This document shows, in pieces, positions 1 to 9,972 of a stretch of DNA of 64,000 nucleotides (the stretch's first letter is position 1; each line of letters begins with the position of its first letter). The position numbers and the translations under genes were made by a program. Source of the stretch: Billgrantia montanilacus (GTDB lineage: Bacteria; Pseudomonadota; Gammaproteobacteria; Pseudomonadales; Halomonadaceae); contig NZ_QPII01000003.1 in NCBI RefSeq assembly GCF_003336675.1, forward strand, positions 1 to 64,000. Direction: 5' to 3'. The notes under the pieces are model-generated. The model worked only from the letters and a program-made list of their open reading frames with translations. It ran no database searches and was not told the DNA's origin.

Positions 1-15
1 TGATGAGCAGCCAGA

Positions 16-78
16 CTATCCACAGGGGCTTTCTACAGGGGCTTTCCACAGGCCGTTGGGCCAAGCGCCTGTGGATGG
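16..78. other. Cluster of DnaA-box-like words
   Basis: Three words close to the DnaA box core ATCCACA are seen: CTATCCACA (16-24), CTTTCCACA (42-50) and, inverted, TGTGGATGG (70-78). Two of them lie in an imperfect 13-bp direct repeat beginning ACAGGGGCTTTC (22-33 and 35-46). None is a perfect TTATCCACA box, no AT-rich unwinding element or origin gene (dnaA, gidA, parAB) is visible, and the window starts here, so this is not called an origin. It could be a DnaA-titration or regulatory cluster, or chance. Confidence 0.25.
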
Positions 79-99
79 AATGCTCAGCCCAGAGACGAC

Positions 100-122
100 A
101 ACGCCCGCACAGGGCGGGCGTT
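100..122 (-). terminator. Hairpin downstream of tyrS, possible terminator
   Basis: Perfect 9-bp inverted repeat AACGCCCGC / GCGGGCGTT with a 5-nt loop, about 50 bases past the tyrS stop. On the minus strand it is followed by TGTCGTCTCT, so the U-tract is poor and termination is uncertain. Its right arm overlaps the start of the tRNA-Thr-like fragment. Confidence 0.4.
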
Positions 123-150
123 GGCAGAGCAACTGACTTGTAATCAGTGG
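120..150 (+). pseudogene. tRNA-Thr(UGU) fragment (D arm to anticodon arm)
   Basis: The 31 bases read as the D-loop 3' half, D-stem 3' strand and complete anticodon arm of a bacterial tRNA-Thr with anticodon TGT. From memory, 23 consecutive bases (128-150 region, AGAGCAACTGACTTGTAATC and the next few) are identical to E. coli thrU. There is no acceptor stem, T arm or 5' D-stem around it, so it cannot fold as a tRNA. It is therefore a remnant left by recombination or integration at a tRNA-Thr gene, or a duplicated piece of a nearby tRNA operon. The match is recalled, not searched. Confidence 0.65.
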
Positions 151-173
151 TACTGGAAACAGACGCATTGGAC

Positions 174-1373
174 TCAGCGTAGGGTCACCCGCGCATAGCG
201 CTTCTTTCCTGCCTGGATGACGTAGCTCTTGCCGGTATCGAGCATATGGTCCTTGGCAACCACCTCGCCATCGACCTTGACTCGCCCATTGCCCAGCATG
301 TCCTTGGCCTGGGCGCTGTTGTTGGCCAGGCCCGAACGATTGAGTACGGCGGCAATGGGCGCCTGAGGACTCCCTTCGAAATCGACCTCGACTTCGGGCA
401 GGTCCTCGGGCAACTCACCCTCCGCCAATTGATTGCCAGCCGATCGATGTGCATTGGCCGCGGCCTCTTCGCCGTGATAGCGAGCGATCAGCTCCCGGGC
501 CAGGATCATTTTGATATCACGCGGGTTGGCGCCCTGCTCGGCATCGCGCTTGAGGCTCTCGATCTCTTCGTTGCTCTTCAGCGAGAGCAGCTCGAAGTAA
601 CGCCACATCAGGCTGTCGGGCATGGAAACCAGCTTGTTGAACATGGACCCGGGCGCCTCATCCACGCCCACATAGTTGCCCAGGGACTTGGACATCTTCT
701 GCACGCCGTCGAGGCCCTCGAGCAACGGCATGGTGATAACGACCTGGGGCTCCATCCCGAAGTGCTTCTGGATCTCTCGTCCCATCAGCAGGTTGAACGT
801 CTGGTCGGTGCCACCCATTTCCACGTCGGCCTTCAGCGCCACGGAGTCATAGCCTTGCACCAGCGGATAGAGGAACTCATGGATGGAGATCGGCTGACTC
901 GACGAGTACCGCTTGTCGAAGTCGTCTCGCTCCAGCATGCGTGCCACGGTGCTCTGGCCGGCTAGCTCGATCATGTCGGCCGCGGTCATGGCGGAGAACC
1001 ACTCCGAGTTGAAGCGCACCTCGGTCTTCTCGGGATCGAGGATCTTGAACACCTGTTCCTTGTAGGTCTGGGCGTTGGCGCGGACCTCCTCCTCGGTCAG
1101 CGGCTTGCGCGTGACATTCTTGCCGGTAGGGTCGCCGATGCGTCCGGTAAAGTCGCCGATGAGGAAGATGACTTCGTGCCCGAGCTCCTGAAACAGACGC
1201 ATCTTGGTCAACAGCACGCTATGACCAAGGTGCAGGTCAGGGGCGGTGGGATCGAACCCCGCCTTGATACGCAGCTTGCGCCCGGACTCGAGCTTCTTGA
1301 CCAGCTCGTCTTCGATCAGGATCTCGTGGGTGCCACGCTTCAGAAGCGCCAGCGCGCTCGCGACATCGGTCAT
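174..1373 (-). CDS. tyrS: Tyrosyl-tRNA synthetase
   Basis: Charges tRNA-Tyr with tyrosine in the cytoplasm. The 399-residue class I synthetase has the HIGH-type motif HLGH at residues 48-51, KMSKS followed by LGN around residue 230, and a C-terminal S4 RNA-binding domain (from about residue 335). The first in-frame ATG upstream adds 17 residues with no family similarity; [11 protein letters not shown] at 1373 is preferred. The KMSKS form and adjacency to anmK match the Pseudomonas TyrZ-type enzyme, which in that genus sits beside an rRNA operon; whether that is so here lies outside the window. Divergent from anmK. Confidence 0.95.
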   Translation of the reverse strand: MTDVASALALLKRGTHEILIEDELVKKLESGRKLRIKAGFDPTAPDLHLGHSVLLTKMRLFQELGHEVIFLIGDFTGRIGDPTGKNVTRKPLTEEEVRANAQTYKEQVFKILDPEKTEVRFNSEWFSAMTAADMIELAGQSTVARMLERDDFDKRYSSSQPISIHEFLYPLVQGYDSVALKADVEMGGTDQTFNLLMGREIQKHFGMEPQVVITMPLLEGLDGVQKMSKSLGNYVGVDEAPGSMFNKLVSMPDSLMWRYFELLSLKSNEEIESLKRDAEQGANPRDIKMILARELIARYHGEEAAANAHRSAGNQLAEGELPEDLPEVEVDFEGSPQAPIAAVLNRSGLANNSAQAKDMLGNGRVKVDGEVVAKDHMLDTGKSYVIQAGKKRYARVTLR

Positions 1374-1491
1374 CGTCTCCGACTCCACACAATACGGTTG
1401 CCAGGCCCTGCCCGCAGGGTCCATTGAATGGGGCAGAATGTTAGCATGACTTGGCGCCTCGCGGAGGGGGCTCAGCTACTGGAGTAGAGGA

Positions 1492-2634
1492 ATGACACTG
1501 TTCATCGGCCTGATGTCCGGCACCAGTCTCGACGGCGTCGATGCCGCCCTGGTCGAAATCGACGACCACGGCACGGCGCACCTGCTCGCCACCCGGGCCG
1601 AGCCCATGCCAAACAGCCTACATGATTCGTTACTGGCACTCTGCCAGGCCGAGCGCGTGGAGTTTGCAGAGCTGGCTTCGGCCGAGCACGCGTTCTGCCA
1701 CCTGCAAGCGACAGCCGTCAAACGGCTGCTGGCTGCCAACGACACGCCGCCCGAGGCTATCGCCGCCATCGGCAGCCACGGCCAGACCATCGAGCATGCC
1801 CCCTGGGGGCACGGCAGGGGGCATGAGGAGGCGCCTGCCTATACCCTGCAGCTGGACAACCCCAGCCTGCTGGCCGAACTGAGCGGTTGCACGGTGGTGG
1901 CGGACTTCCGCCGCCGCGACCTGGCCGCCGGCGGGCAGGCGGCGCCGCTGGCCCCCGCCTTTCATGACGCCCTGTTTCGTCGGCCGGGAGAGTGGCTGTT
2001 GGTGCTCAACCTGGGCGGTTTCGCCAATCTGACGCTGCTGCCACCGGCCGAGAGCGATGCCGAGGTCATCGGCTTCGATACCGGCCCCGCCAACGCCCTG
2101 ATGGATGGCTGGCATGCGCGACATCGCGGCGGCCGCTTCGACCCGGATGGCGCCTGGGCCGCCTCGGGACGCGTCGACGAAGCCCTGCTGGAACGCTTGC
2201 TGGCCGAGCCCTTCTTCCATCGCCCGCCGCCGCGCAGCACCGGCCGCGAAGTCTTTCATCTCGACTGGCTGGCGCGTCATTTGACGGGAAGTGAAGCGCC
2301 CGCGGATGTGCAGGCCACGCTATCGGAGCTCACCGCCACCAGCGTCGCCCTCGGCATCGAAATGGCGCGCGAGCGGCTCCAGGCACCGTCGGCAGCAGCC
2401 CTGATTCCCTGCGGCGGCGGTGCCCACAACCCGGACCTGCTGACCCGTCTGGCCCGGCATCTGCCGGAGACTCCCCTGGTACCCAGCAGCGATTGGGGCT
2501 GGCCGGCCGACTGGCTGGAGGCGGGCGCCTTCGCCTGGCTCGCCTGGCGACGCCTGAAGGGCCTGCCCGGCAACCTGCCCAGCGTCACCGGCGCCGCCGG
2601 CCCGCGCATACTTGGCGGTGTCTATGCACCATAG
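1492..2634 (+). CDS. anmK: Anhydro-N-acetylmuramic acid kinase
   Basis: Phosphorylates 1,6-anhydro-MurNAc during cell-wall recycling, giving MurNAc-6-phosphate. The 380-residue protein opens with the family signature GLMSGTSLDGVDAALVE (residues 5-21), an ATP-binding loop of the sugar-kinase/actin fold, and has the downstream LGGFANLT and DTGPANALMD blocks and CGGGAHNP near residue 307. Length is normal for the family. Start ATG at 1492 follows a purine-rich GTAGAGGA. Divergent from tyrS with 118 bases between; the neighbour on the right is convergent pilU. Confidence 0.95.
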   Translation: MTLFIGLMSGTSLDGVDAALVEIDDHGTAHLLATRAEPMPNSLHDSLLALCQAERVEFAELASAEHAFCHLQATAVKRLLAANDTPPEAIAAIGSHGQTIEHAPWGHGRGHEEAPAYTLQLDNPSLLAELSGCTVVADFRRRDLAAGGQAAPLAPAFHDALFRRPGEWLLVLNLGGFANLTLLPPAESDAEVIGFDTGPANALMDGWHARHRGGRFDPDGAWAASGRVDEALLERLLAEPFFHRPPPRSTGREVFHLDWLARHLTGSEAPADVQATLSELTATSVALGIEMARERLQAPSAAALIPCGGGAHNPDLLTRLARHLPETPLVPSSDWGWPADWLEAGAFAWLAWRRLKGLPGNLPSVTGAAGPRILGGVYAP

Positions 2635-2702
2635 CCAAGTACACACGATAGAAACGAAGCGCTGAAGCAATGCAGCGATTCTGGCAATGATTCAGTGCTT
2701 CC

Positions 2703-3845
2703 TTAAAAGTCATCCTCGTCGCGCAAGGACAACCGCTGGGCCGAGTCCTGCGCCTTGGCCAGCACGTCGCTGCCTTCATCCTCGTACTTGATCATCATGC
2801 GCAAGTTGTTGGCCGAGTCGGCGTGCACCAGTGCTACCTCTTCGGTGATCTGCCCAGCCGTGTAGAGCTCGTAGAGCGCCTGGTCGAAGGTCTGCATGCC
2901 GAGATCTCGGGAGCGAGCCATGACGTTCTTGATCTCGCCGACGTCGCCCTTGCGGATCAGGTCGGCAATCAGTGGCGAACGCAGCAGTATCTCAATGGCC
3001 GGGCAGCGCCCGCCATCACGGGTGGGCAGCAGCTGCTGGGCGACGATGGCGTGCAAGTTGAGCGACAGGTCGAGCCAGATCTGTTCGTGCCGTTCATGGG
3101 GAAAGAAGTGAATGATGCGATCCAGGGCCTGGTTGGCGTTATTGGCGTGCAGGGTCGCCAGGCACAGATGCCCGGTCTCGGCGAAGGTCAGCGCATGCTC
3201 CATGGTCTCGCGGGTGCGCACCTCGCCGATCAGGACCACATCCGGCGCCTGGCGCAGCGTATTCTTCAGTGCCACCTCGAAGGACTCGGTATCGATCCCG
3301 ACCTCACGCTGGTTGATGATCGCCTTCTTGTGAGGATGCACGTACTCGATGGGATCCTCGACGCTGATGATATGGCCCCCCACCGTCTCGTTGCGCTGCT
3401 GGATCATCGACGCCAGGGTGGTCGACTTGCCGGTACCGGTCCCCCCGACCACGAACACCAGGCCACGCTTGAGATTGGCCAGCTCACCCAGCTGTGGCGG
3501 CAGGGAAAGCTCCTCGAGATGGGGGATGTCGAAGGCGATCCGCCGGATCACCATGGCCAGCTGACTGCGCTGCTGGAAGGCACTGACCCGGAAGCGGCCG
3601 AGCCCGGACAGGCTCAGGGCGAAGTTGGCTTCACGGTCGGTTTGAAAACGCTCCCGCAAACCTTCCGGCACCGCCGTATTGACCAGCTCACGCACCTGGG
3701 CCAATGAGAGGCGCTGGTCGCCCAGCGCGGTCAACTTGCCGGCGATCTTGATCGTGGGGGGAGCCTGCACCGAGATCAACAAGTCCGATGCTTCCTTCTG
3801 GGCCATGATGCCCAGCAGCTGCTCCAACCATTCTTGTGCTGTCAT
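2703..3845 (-). CDS. pilU: Type IV pilus retraction ATPase, PilU type
   Basis: PilT/PilU-family secretion ATPase that helps depolymerise type IV pili at the inner membrane for twitching motility. The 380 residues contain Walker A GGTGTGKST (about residue 134), the Asp box, Walker B (LIGEVR) and His-box typical of the family. The long C-terminal extension after the catalytic core and its place directly downstream of pilT identify it as PilU, the PilT-dependent paralogue. The 95-base gap after pilT suggests one transcript. No pilin or assembly genes are in the window. Confidence 0.9.
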   Translation of the reverse strand: MTAQEWLEQLLGIMAQKEASDLLISVQAPPTIKIAGKLTALGDQRLSLAQVRELVNTAVPEGLRERFQTDREANFALSLSGLGRFRVSAFQQRSQLAMVIRRIAFDIPHLEELSLPPQLGELANLKRGLVFVVGGTGTGKSTTLASMIQQRNETVGGHIISVEDPIEYVHPHKKAIINQREVGIDTESFEVALKNTLRQAPDVVLIGEVRTRETMEHALTFAETGHLCLATLHANNANQALDRIIHFFPHERHEQIWLDLSLNLHAIVAQQLLPTRDGGRCPAIEILLRSPLIADLIRKGDVGEIKNVMARSRDLGMQTFDQALYELYTAGQITEEVALVHADSANNLRMMIKYEDEGSDVLAKAQDSAQRLSLRDEDDF

Positions 3846-3940
3846 GTCCCTGCCCCCTTCTTACCTGGTCTGTTTCGGCGTTCATTCGATAGCGCCCGAG
3901 CATTCGGTAGCCATGAGCCATGCCCCTGCGCCAGCGAGTA

Positions 3941-4972
<1,032 letters not shown>

Positions 4973-5039
4973 GCGGTTCCCCTGCTCCCAGGTAAGGTTC
5001 GCTTCAGTATGCCAGACCTTTTGACATGAAGGACTTCAG

Positions 5040-5756
5040 GTGAGTAATACCACGAATTTCATTCTCGGTGACTCCCTGGCTGCAGCCCGAGCGCGGCTGG
5101 CCGATGCCCTGGCGGCAGCCGGACGCCAGGCCGATGACGCGCGCCTGCTGGCGGTCAGCAAGACCAAACCGGCCGCCATGATCCGCGAAGCCTGGGAGCA
5201 GGGGCAGCGGGACTTCGGTGAAAACTACGTTCAGGAAGCGCTCGCCAAGCAGATCGAGCTCGGCGACCTGGAAGGTATCGTTTGGCATTTCATCGGCCCC
5301 CTGCAATCCAACAAGACCCGGGAAGTGGCCGAGCACTTTGCCTGGGTACACAGCGTCGACCGTGAGAAGATTGCCCGGCGCCTGAACGATCAACGGCCCG
5401 AGGGATTGGCTCCGCTCGAGGTCTGCTTGCAGGTCAACGTCAGTGACGAAGGCAGCAAGTCGGGTGTCGCCTTCGACGAACTGGAAGGATTGGCGGAAGC
5501 GGTGCTCTCATTACCACGCCTGCGCCTGCGTGGGCTGATGGCCATTCCCGCCCCGGAAGAGGAGCCGTCGGCCCAGCGTGAGCCCTTCGCCCGGCTGCGT
5601 CAGGCACTGGACAGGCTCCGGGAACGCTTCCCCGATGCACCGCTGGATACCCTGTCGATGGGCATGAGCGCCGACCTGGAAGCCGCCGTAGCGGAAGGCG
5701 CCACCCTGGTACGATTGGGTACCGCCATCTTTGGCGAGCGGGACCGCACATCCTGA
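5040..5756 (+). CDS. yggS: PLP homeostasis protein, YggS/PROSC family
   Basis: Cytoplasmic pyridoxal-phosphate-binding protein, fold-type III alanine-racemase barrel, which buffers PLP and has no known catalytic reaction. The 238 residues include the PLP lysine in LAVSKTKP (about residue 40), the FGENYVQE block, WHFIGPLQSNK, and SMGMSADLEAA near the phosphate-binding end. The start is GTG at 5040, encoding MSNTTNF; no in-frame ATG lies between it and the conserved core. It is first of a rightward run yggS-proC-yggT-metX-metW. Confidence 0.93.
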   Translation: MSNTTNFILGDSLAAARARLADALAAAGRQADDARLLAVSKTKPAAMIREAWEQGQRDFGENYVQEALAKQIELGDLEGIVWHFIGPLQSNKTREVAEHFAWVHSVDREKIARRLNDQRPEGLAPLEVCLQVNVSDEGSKSGVAFDELEGLAEAVLSLPRLRLRGLMAIPAPEEEPSAQREPFARLRQALDRLRERFPDAPLDTLSMGMSADLEAAVAEGATLVRLGTAIFGERDRTS

Positions 5757-5819
5757 ACACGAGACTAGTGCGTACCGGCCTTGAGCCGGTCGCTTCATGA
5801 CGAAAAAGGACAGATCGCA

Positions 5820-6644
5820 ATGGCCAGCAGAGTCACCTTCATCGGCGCCGGCAACATGGCCAGCGCTATCATTGGCGGGATGATCGATAGTGGGCACCCG
5901 GCCACCGGCATTACCGCCACCTCACCCAGCGATGCCTTCCTGGCGCCAATCCATGAGCGCTACGGCATCCGTACCAATACCGATAATGCCGCTGCGGTAC
6001 GCGACGCTGACGTGGTGGTGCTGGCCGTCAAACCCCAGGTCATGAGGGAAGTCTGCGAGGGGTTGCGCGACACCCTGCAGCGGCAGCGCCCGCTGATCGT
6101 CTCTGTGGCCGCCGGCATTGACGCCGCCACCCTGCAAACCTGGCTAGGAGAGGGGCTGCCGGTGATCCGCTGCATGCCCAATACGCCTTCTTTGGTCGGC
6201 GCCGGCGCCGCCGGGCTGTTTGCCACCCCAGAAGTCAGTGCCGAGCAGCGCACGCAGGCCGGCGAGCTGCTCGAAGCCGTGGGGCTGGTAGAATGGGTCG
6301 AGGAAGAGGCCCTGCTGGATGCGGTCACGGCCGTATCCGGCAGTGGGCCCGCCTATTTCTTCCTGATGTTCGAGGCCATGGAAGAGGCCGGGGTGAAACT
6401 GGGGTTACCCGCCGAGACCGCTCGCCGCCTGGCGATTCAGACCGCACTGGGTGCGGCCCGCATGGCCCAGGAGAGCGAACTCACCCCGGCGCGGCTCAAG
6501 CGCAACGTGATGTCACCTGGCGGCACCACCGAGCGTGCGGTAGAACACCTCGAGCAAGCGGGCCTGCGCGGCATGATGGTCGCCGCCATGGACGCCTGCG
6601 CCAGCCGCGCCCGCGAGATGGGCGACGAATTCGCACAGCGCTAG
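5820..6644 (+). CDS. proC: Pyrroline-5-carboxylate reductase
   Basis: Last step of proline synthesis: NAD(P)H-dependent reduction of 1-pyrroline-5-carboxylate. The 274-residue protein has an N-terminal Rossmann motif FIGAGNMASAIIGG and the C-terminal signature around AVSGSGPAYFF and SPGGTTE. The ATG at 5820 (MASRVTFIG) is chosen because AAAAAGGA lies 9 bases upstream; a start 39 bases earlier would add a non-conserved leader. Follows yggS at 63 bases, a pairing common in gammaproteobacteria. Proline is also a compatible solute, but nothing here shows osmotic control. Confidence 0.95.
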   Translation: MASRVTFIGAGNMASAIIGGMIDSGHPATGITATSPSDAFLAPIHERYGIRTNTDNAAAVRDADVVVLAVKPQVMREVCEGLRDTLQRQRPLIVSVAAGIDAATLQTWLGEGLPVIRCMPNTPSLVGAGAAGLFATPEVSAEQRTQAGELLEAVGLVEWVEEEALLDAVTAVSGSGPAYFFLMFEAMEEAGVKLGLPAETARRLAIQTALGAARMAQESELTPARLKRNVMSPGGTTERAVEHLEQAGLRGMMVAAMDACASRAREMGDEFAQR

Positions 6645-6704
6645 CGCTTAGAGGCCGCCTCAACACGCGGCGGCCTCCCCCGACACGAGAGAAAGGAGCC
6701 GAAC

Positions 6705-7286
6705 ATGGGAAATGCTGGCCTGTTGCTGGTCAACACCCTGATCAATATCTACTTGTTTCTGATGATGCTGCGCTTTCTGCTGCAGGCATCACAGGCCGAC
6801 TACTACAACCCCATCAGCCAGTCGGTCGTGAAGATCACCCAGCCGGTGGTGCGCCCCTTCCAGAGTTTTCTGGGCCCGGTAATGGGACGCTTCGACCTGG
6901 CGACCCTGGCCGCTGCCTTCGTACTCAAGGCAATCAGCATCGTGGTGATCCTGCAGATCGCCGGCTTCGGCATGCCACCGATAGCCAACGTCGCCATCGG
7001 TGCGGTTGCCGCCATTGCCAATGCGATCCTCAAGATCTACTTCTTCGCCCTGATCGTGATGATCATCCTCAGCTGGGTAGCCCCCAACGCCAGTCATCCC
7101 GGCGCGCTGCTGGTCATGCAGCTGGTAGAGCCGATCATGGCGCCGGTGCGCAAGGTTATCCCGCCGCTGGGCATGATCGACCTGTCGCCAATTGTGGTCT
7201 TCATCGCCATCAGCCTCATCGATGGTATCGTGGTTGGCGCCCTGACCCGTGCCGCCGGCATCGCCGGAGCCCTGGTCGGCCTGTAA
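6705..7286 (+). CDS. yggT: YggT family membrane protein
   Basis: Inner-membrane protein of 193 residues with two copies of the YggT (CcmB-like/ PF02325) unit, each with hydrophobic helices flanking a short amphipathic stretch such as [19 protein letters not shown]. The molecular function is not established; the family is linked to osmotic tolerance and cell-division membrane organisation in various bacteria. ATG at 6705 has GAAAGGAG seven bases before it. It sits between proC and metX as in Pseudomonas, likely cotranscribed. Confidence 0.88.
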   Translation: MGNAGLLLVNTLINIYLFLMMLRFLLQASQADYYNPISQSVVKITQPVVRPFQSFLGPVMGRFDLATLAAAFVLKAISIVVILQIAGFGMPPIANVAIGAVAAIANAILKIYFFALIVMIILSWVAPNASHPGALLVMQLVEPIMAPVRKVIPPLGMIDLSPIVVFIAISLIDGIVVGALTRAAGIAGALVGL

Positions 7287-7335
7287 GCCCATGCCGACTC
7301 GTACAGGAACTCAACGACTGGACACAGAACAACAG

Positions 7336-8493
7336 ATGCCCGAGTTTCCCGCCGACTCGGTCGGACTGGTGACGCCACAGACGGCGCACTTCGACGACCC
7401 CCTGGACCTGGCCTGCGGCAAGACGCTGCCGGCCTACGACCTCGTCTACGAAACCTACGGCACGCTCAACGCCGAGCGAACCAATGCGGTGCTGATCTGC
7501 CATGCGCTTTCGGGCCACCACCATGCCGCGGGGTTCCACGAAGCCGATGATCGCAAGCCGGGCTGGTGGGATGCCCATATCGGCCCGGGCAAGTCCATCG
7601 ACACCAACCATTTCTTCGTAGTGTCGCTGAACAACCTGGGAGGCTGCCACGGCAGTACCGGGCCAGTCAGCGAAAATCCGGCCACCGGGCGCCAGTGGGG
7701 TCCCGACTTTCCGATGATGACGGTGGGTGATTGGGTCCACAGCCAGGCACGCCTGGCCGACCGCCTGGGCATCGAACGCTTCGCCGCCGTGATCGGCGGC
7801 AGCCTGGGCGGCATGCAGGTACTGCAATGGGCCCTGTCCTACCCCGAGCGTATCGCCAATGCCGCGGTCATTGCCGCCACCCCCAAGCTGTCGGCCCAGA
7901 ACATCGCCTTCAATGAAGTGGCCCGACAAGCCATTCGCTCCGACCCCGACTTCCACGACGGCTGGTACAACGAGCACGGCAAGGTCCCCCGTCGCGGCCT
8001 CAAGCTGGCGCGCATGGTGGGACACATCACCTACCTGTCGGAAGATGCCATGGGTAGCAAGTTCGGCCGCGACCTGCGCAGCGAGGATCTCAACTTCGGC
8101 TATGGCGTGGAGTTCCAGGTAGAGTCCTATCTGCGACATCAGGGCGATACCTTCTCGAGCTCCTTCGATGCCAACACCTATCTGCTGATGACCAAGGCCC
8201 TGGACTATTTCGACCCGGCCGCGGTACACGGCGGTGTCCTGGCCAAGGCGGTGAAGCCGGCGCGGTGCCCCTTCCTGGTCGTCAGCTTTACCAGCGACTG
8301 GCGCTTCCCCCCCTCCCGCTCCCGTGAGCTGGCCAACGCCCTGATCCGGGCCGGCAAGTCGGTGAGCTACGTGAACATCGCCTCCCCCCACGGCCATGAT
8401 GCTTTTCTCCTGCCGGAGCCCCGCTATCAGGCCGTTTTCGCCGCCTTCATGTCACGCGCGGCCCGGGAGCTGGGCCTGGAGGAGCGCTCATGA
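7336..8493 (+). CDS. metX: Homoserine O-acyltransferase MetX
   Basis: Acylates homoserine, the committed step to methionine; Pseudomonas-type members use succinyl-CoA, so the acyl donor is not settled from sequence alone. Alpha/beta-hydrolase fold with nucleophile elbow GGSLGGMQ (about residue 155), Asp in [12 protein letters not shown] and His in SPHGHDAFL. Family length 385. [12 protein letters not shown] at 7336 aligns with known MetX N-termini; an in-frame ATG at 7291 just after yggT is an alternative. Its stop overlaps the metW start by four bases (ATGA), implying translational coupling. Confidence 0.93.
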   Translation: MPEFPADSVGLVTPQTAHFDDPLDLACGKTLPAYDLVYETYGTLNAERTNAVLICHALSGHHHAAGFHEADDRKPGWWDAHIGPGKSIDTNHFFVVSLNNLGGCHGSTGPVSENPATGRQWGPDFPMMTVGDWVHSQARLADRLGIERFAAVIGGSLGGMQVLQWALSYPERIANAAVIAATPKLSAQNIAFNEVARQAIRSDPDFHDGWYNEHGKVPRRGLKLARMVGHITYLSEDAMGSKFGRDLRSEDLNFGYGVEFQVESYLRHQGDTFSSSFDANTYLLMTKALDYFDPAAVHGGVLAKAVKPARCPFLVVSFTSDWRFPPSRSRELANALIRAGKSVSYVNIASPHGHDAFLLPEPRYQAVFAAFMSRAARELGLEERS

Positions 8494-9122
8494 TGCGAGC
8501 CGACCTGGAACTGATTCACCGCTGGATCCCCCAGGGGGCGCACATCCTCGACCTGGCCTGCGGCGACGGCACTCTGCTCGAGGCCCTGGCGCGCGACAAG
8601 GCGGTCACCGGCTATGGCCTGGAGATCGACCCGGCGGGCATCACCGCCTGCATCGACAAGGGCGTCAGCGTCATCGAGCAGAACCTCGACGAGGGCTTGA
8701 TGAATTTCGAGGACGACACCTACGACCTGGTGGTCATGACCCAGGCGCTACAGGCATTGCGTCGCCCGGACCGTATGCTCGACGAGATGCTGCGGGTCGC
8801 CGACGAGTGCATCATCACTTTCCCTAATTTCGCCTACTGGCGCCATCGGGTGCATCTCGGCATACGTGGCTACATGCCGGTCTCCAAGTCGCTGCCCCAT
8901 GCCTGGTACGACACCCCCAACATCCACCTGTCGACCTTTAACGACTTCGAGCACCTGTGTCGCGAAAAGGGGCTCGCGATCACCGACAGGGCGGTGGGAA
9001 TAGGCGACCATGAAGGGCACTGGACCTCGCGTCTCTGGCCCAATCTGTTCGGTGAGATCGCCATCTTCCGAATCAGCCGACAGCAGGCCGAGGCCACCAC
9101 CAGGACGACGGTCAAGACGTAG
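8490..9122 (+). CDS. metW: Methionine biosynthesis protein MetW
   Basis: SAM-methyltransferase-fold protein of 210 residues, genetically and often physically coupled to MetX and needed for methionine synthesis in many proteobacteria; its exact biochemical role is not firmly known. The SAM-binding motif [12 protein letters not shown] is at residues 19-30, and the family block [10 protein letters not shown] and [18 protein letters not shown] follow. ATG overlaps the metX stop as ATGATG, so codon 2 is also Met and either could start. Confidence 0.92.
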   Translation: MMRADLELIHRWIPQGAHILDLACGDGTLLEALARDKAVTGYGLEIDPAGITACIDKGVSVIEQNLDEGLMNFEDDTYDLVVMTQALQALRRPDRMLDEMLRVADECIITFPNFAYWRHRVHLGIRGYMPVSKSLPHAWYDTPNIHLSTFNDFEHLCREKGLAITDRAVGIGDHEGHWTSRLWPNLFGEIAIFRISRQQAEATTRTTVKT

Positions 9123-9184
9123 CAACGAGAGATGACAGTCGAGTCAAAAGTCGAGAGACGCAATGCAAGACGAGGGAGCTATCG

Positions 9185-9643
9185 ATGATGCATCGTGCCA
9201 AGCTGTGCCGCCTGTTCGCCACCCTGCTCCTGTTCTGTCTGGCCCTGCCACTTCAGGCGCAACAGTTCGAGCGGGTCGGCAACTACCAGATCCACTACAG
9301 CGCCGTCAGCACCAGCTTCCTCAGCGCGGACGTGGCCGCCGAGCATGGCATCCAGCGCAGCCCGGCCATGGCGCTGGTCAATGTCAGCGTGCTGGAGGAG
9401 CGCGAGGATGGCACCACCCGAACGGTGAACGCCCCCGTCAGCGGAACGGTCGGCTCGGTTGGCGACAGCTCACCCGCGTCGCTCTCCTTTCGTTCGCTAC
9501 GCACCGGTGACAGCGTATCGCAGATTGCGGTCTTTCGAATCATCGAGGACGAGCCCATGCGCTTCGACCTCGAGGTCCGCCACGACCGCAACGAGGCGCC
9601 AGCCGACATCGGCTTCATCCAGCGCTTCACCATAGACCGATGA
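9185..9643 (+). CDS. DUF4426 exported protein
   Basis: A 152-residue protein with a clear Sec signal peptide (KLCRLFATLLLFCLALPLQA, likely cut before QQFERVG), so periplasmic or surface-associated. The rest is beta-rich and matches the DUF4426 family seen next to metXW in Pseudomonas. No catalytic motif is visible and function is unknown. Two adjacent ATGs (9185 and 9188) follow GAGGGAG. In Pseudomonas the next genes are rdgB and hemW; here a Rieske protein follows instead. Confidence 0.8.
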   Translation: MMHRAKLCRLFATLLLFCLALPLQAQQFERVGNYQIHYSAVSTSFLSADVAAEHGIQRSPAMALVNVSVLEEREDGTTRTVNAPVSGTVGSVGDSSPASLSFRSLRTGDSVSQIAVFRIIEDEPMRFDLEVRHDRNEAPADIGFIQRFTIDR

Positions 9644-9972
9644 GCCGTCTCCGGCTGGCCCACCAGTCCGAGCTCGACACCACCTCGGCGCTGGGTATAC
9701 GCCTGCCTGATGGCCGCGAGGCGCTGCTGGTAAAGGTCCACGGGCGCATCAGTGCCTTCGTCAACCGCTGCCCCCATCAGGGAGTCACCCTGCACGCGGA
9801 GCCGAACGTCTTTCTCGAAGCGGGTGGGGAGCTGATCCAGTGCGCCATGCACGGCGCCCTGTTCCTGCCTGAAACCGGCGAGTGCGTCTTCGGCCCCTGC
9901 CAGGGGCGCCACCTGGAGCCGGTGGGGGTATCAGTCGACGCCGAGGGCAATATCCAACTGGCGGGTGAGTGA
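9640..9972 (+). CDS. Rieske [2Fe-2S] domain protein
   Basis: Single-domain Rieske protein of 110 residues. The two cluster-binding boxes are complete: CPHQG (Cys and His, about residues 46-50) and CAMHGALF (about 68-75). No oxygenase catalytic domain or membrane anchor is attached, so it resembles the small ferredoxin-like Rieske proteins of unknown partner. Its ATG overlaps the upstream stop by four bases, suggesting cotranslation with the DUF4426 gene. Its last 42 bases overlap the 3' end of sfsA on the other strand. Confidence 0.87.
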   Translation: MSRLRLAHQSELDTTSALGIRLPDGREALLVKVHGRISAFVNRCPHQGVTLHAEPNVFLEAGGELIQCAMHGALFLPETGECVFGPCQGRHLEPVGVSVDAEGNIQLAGE

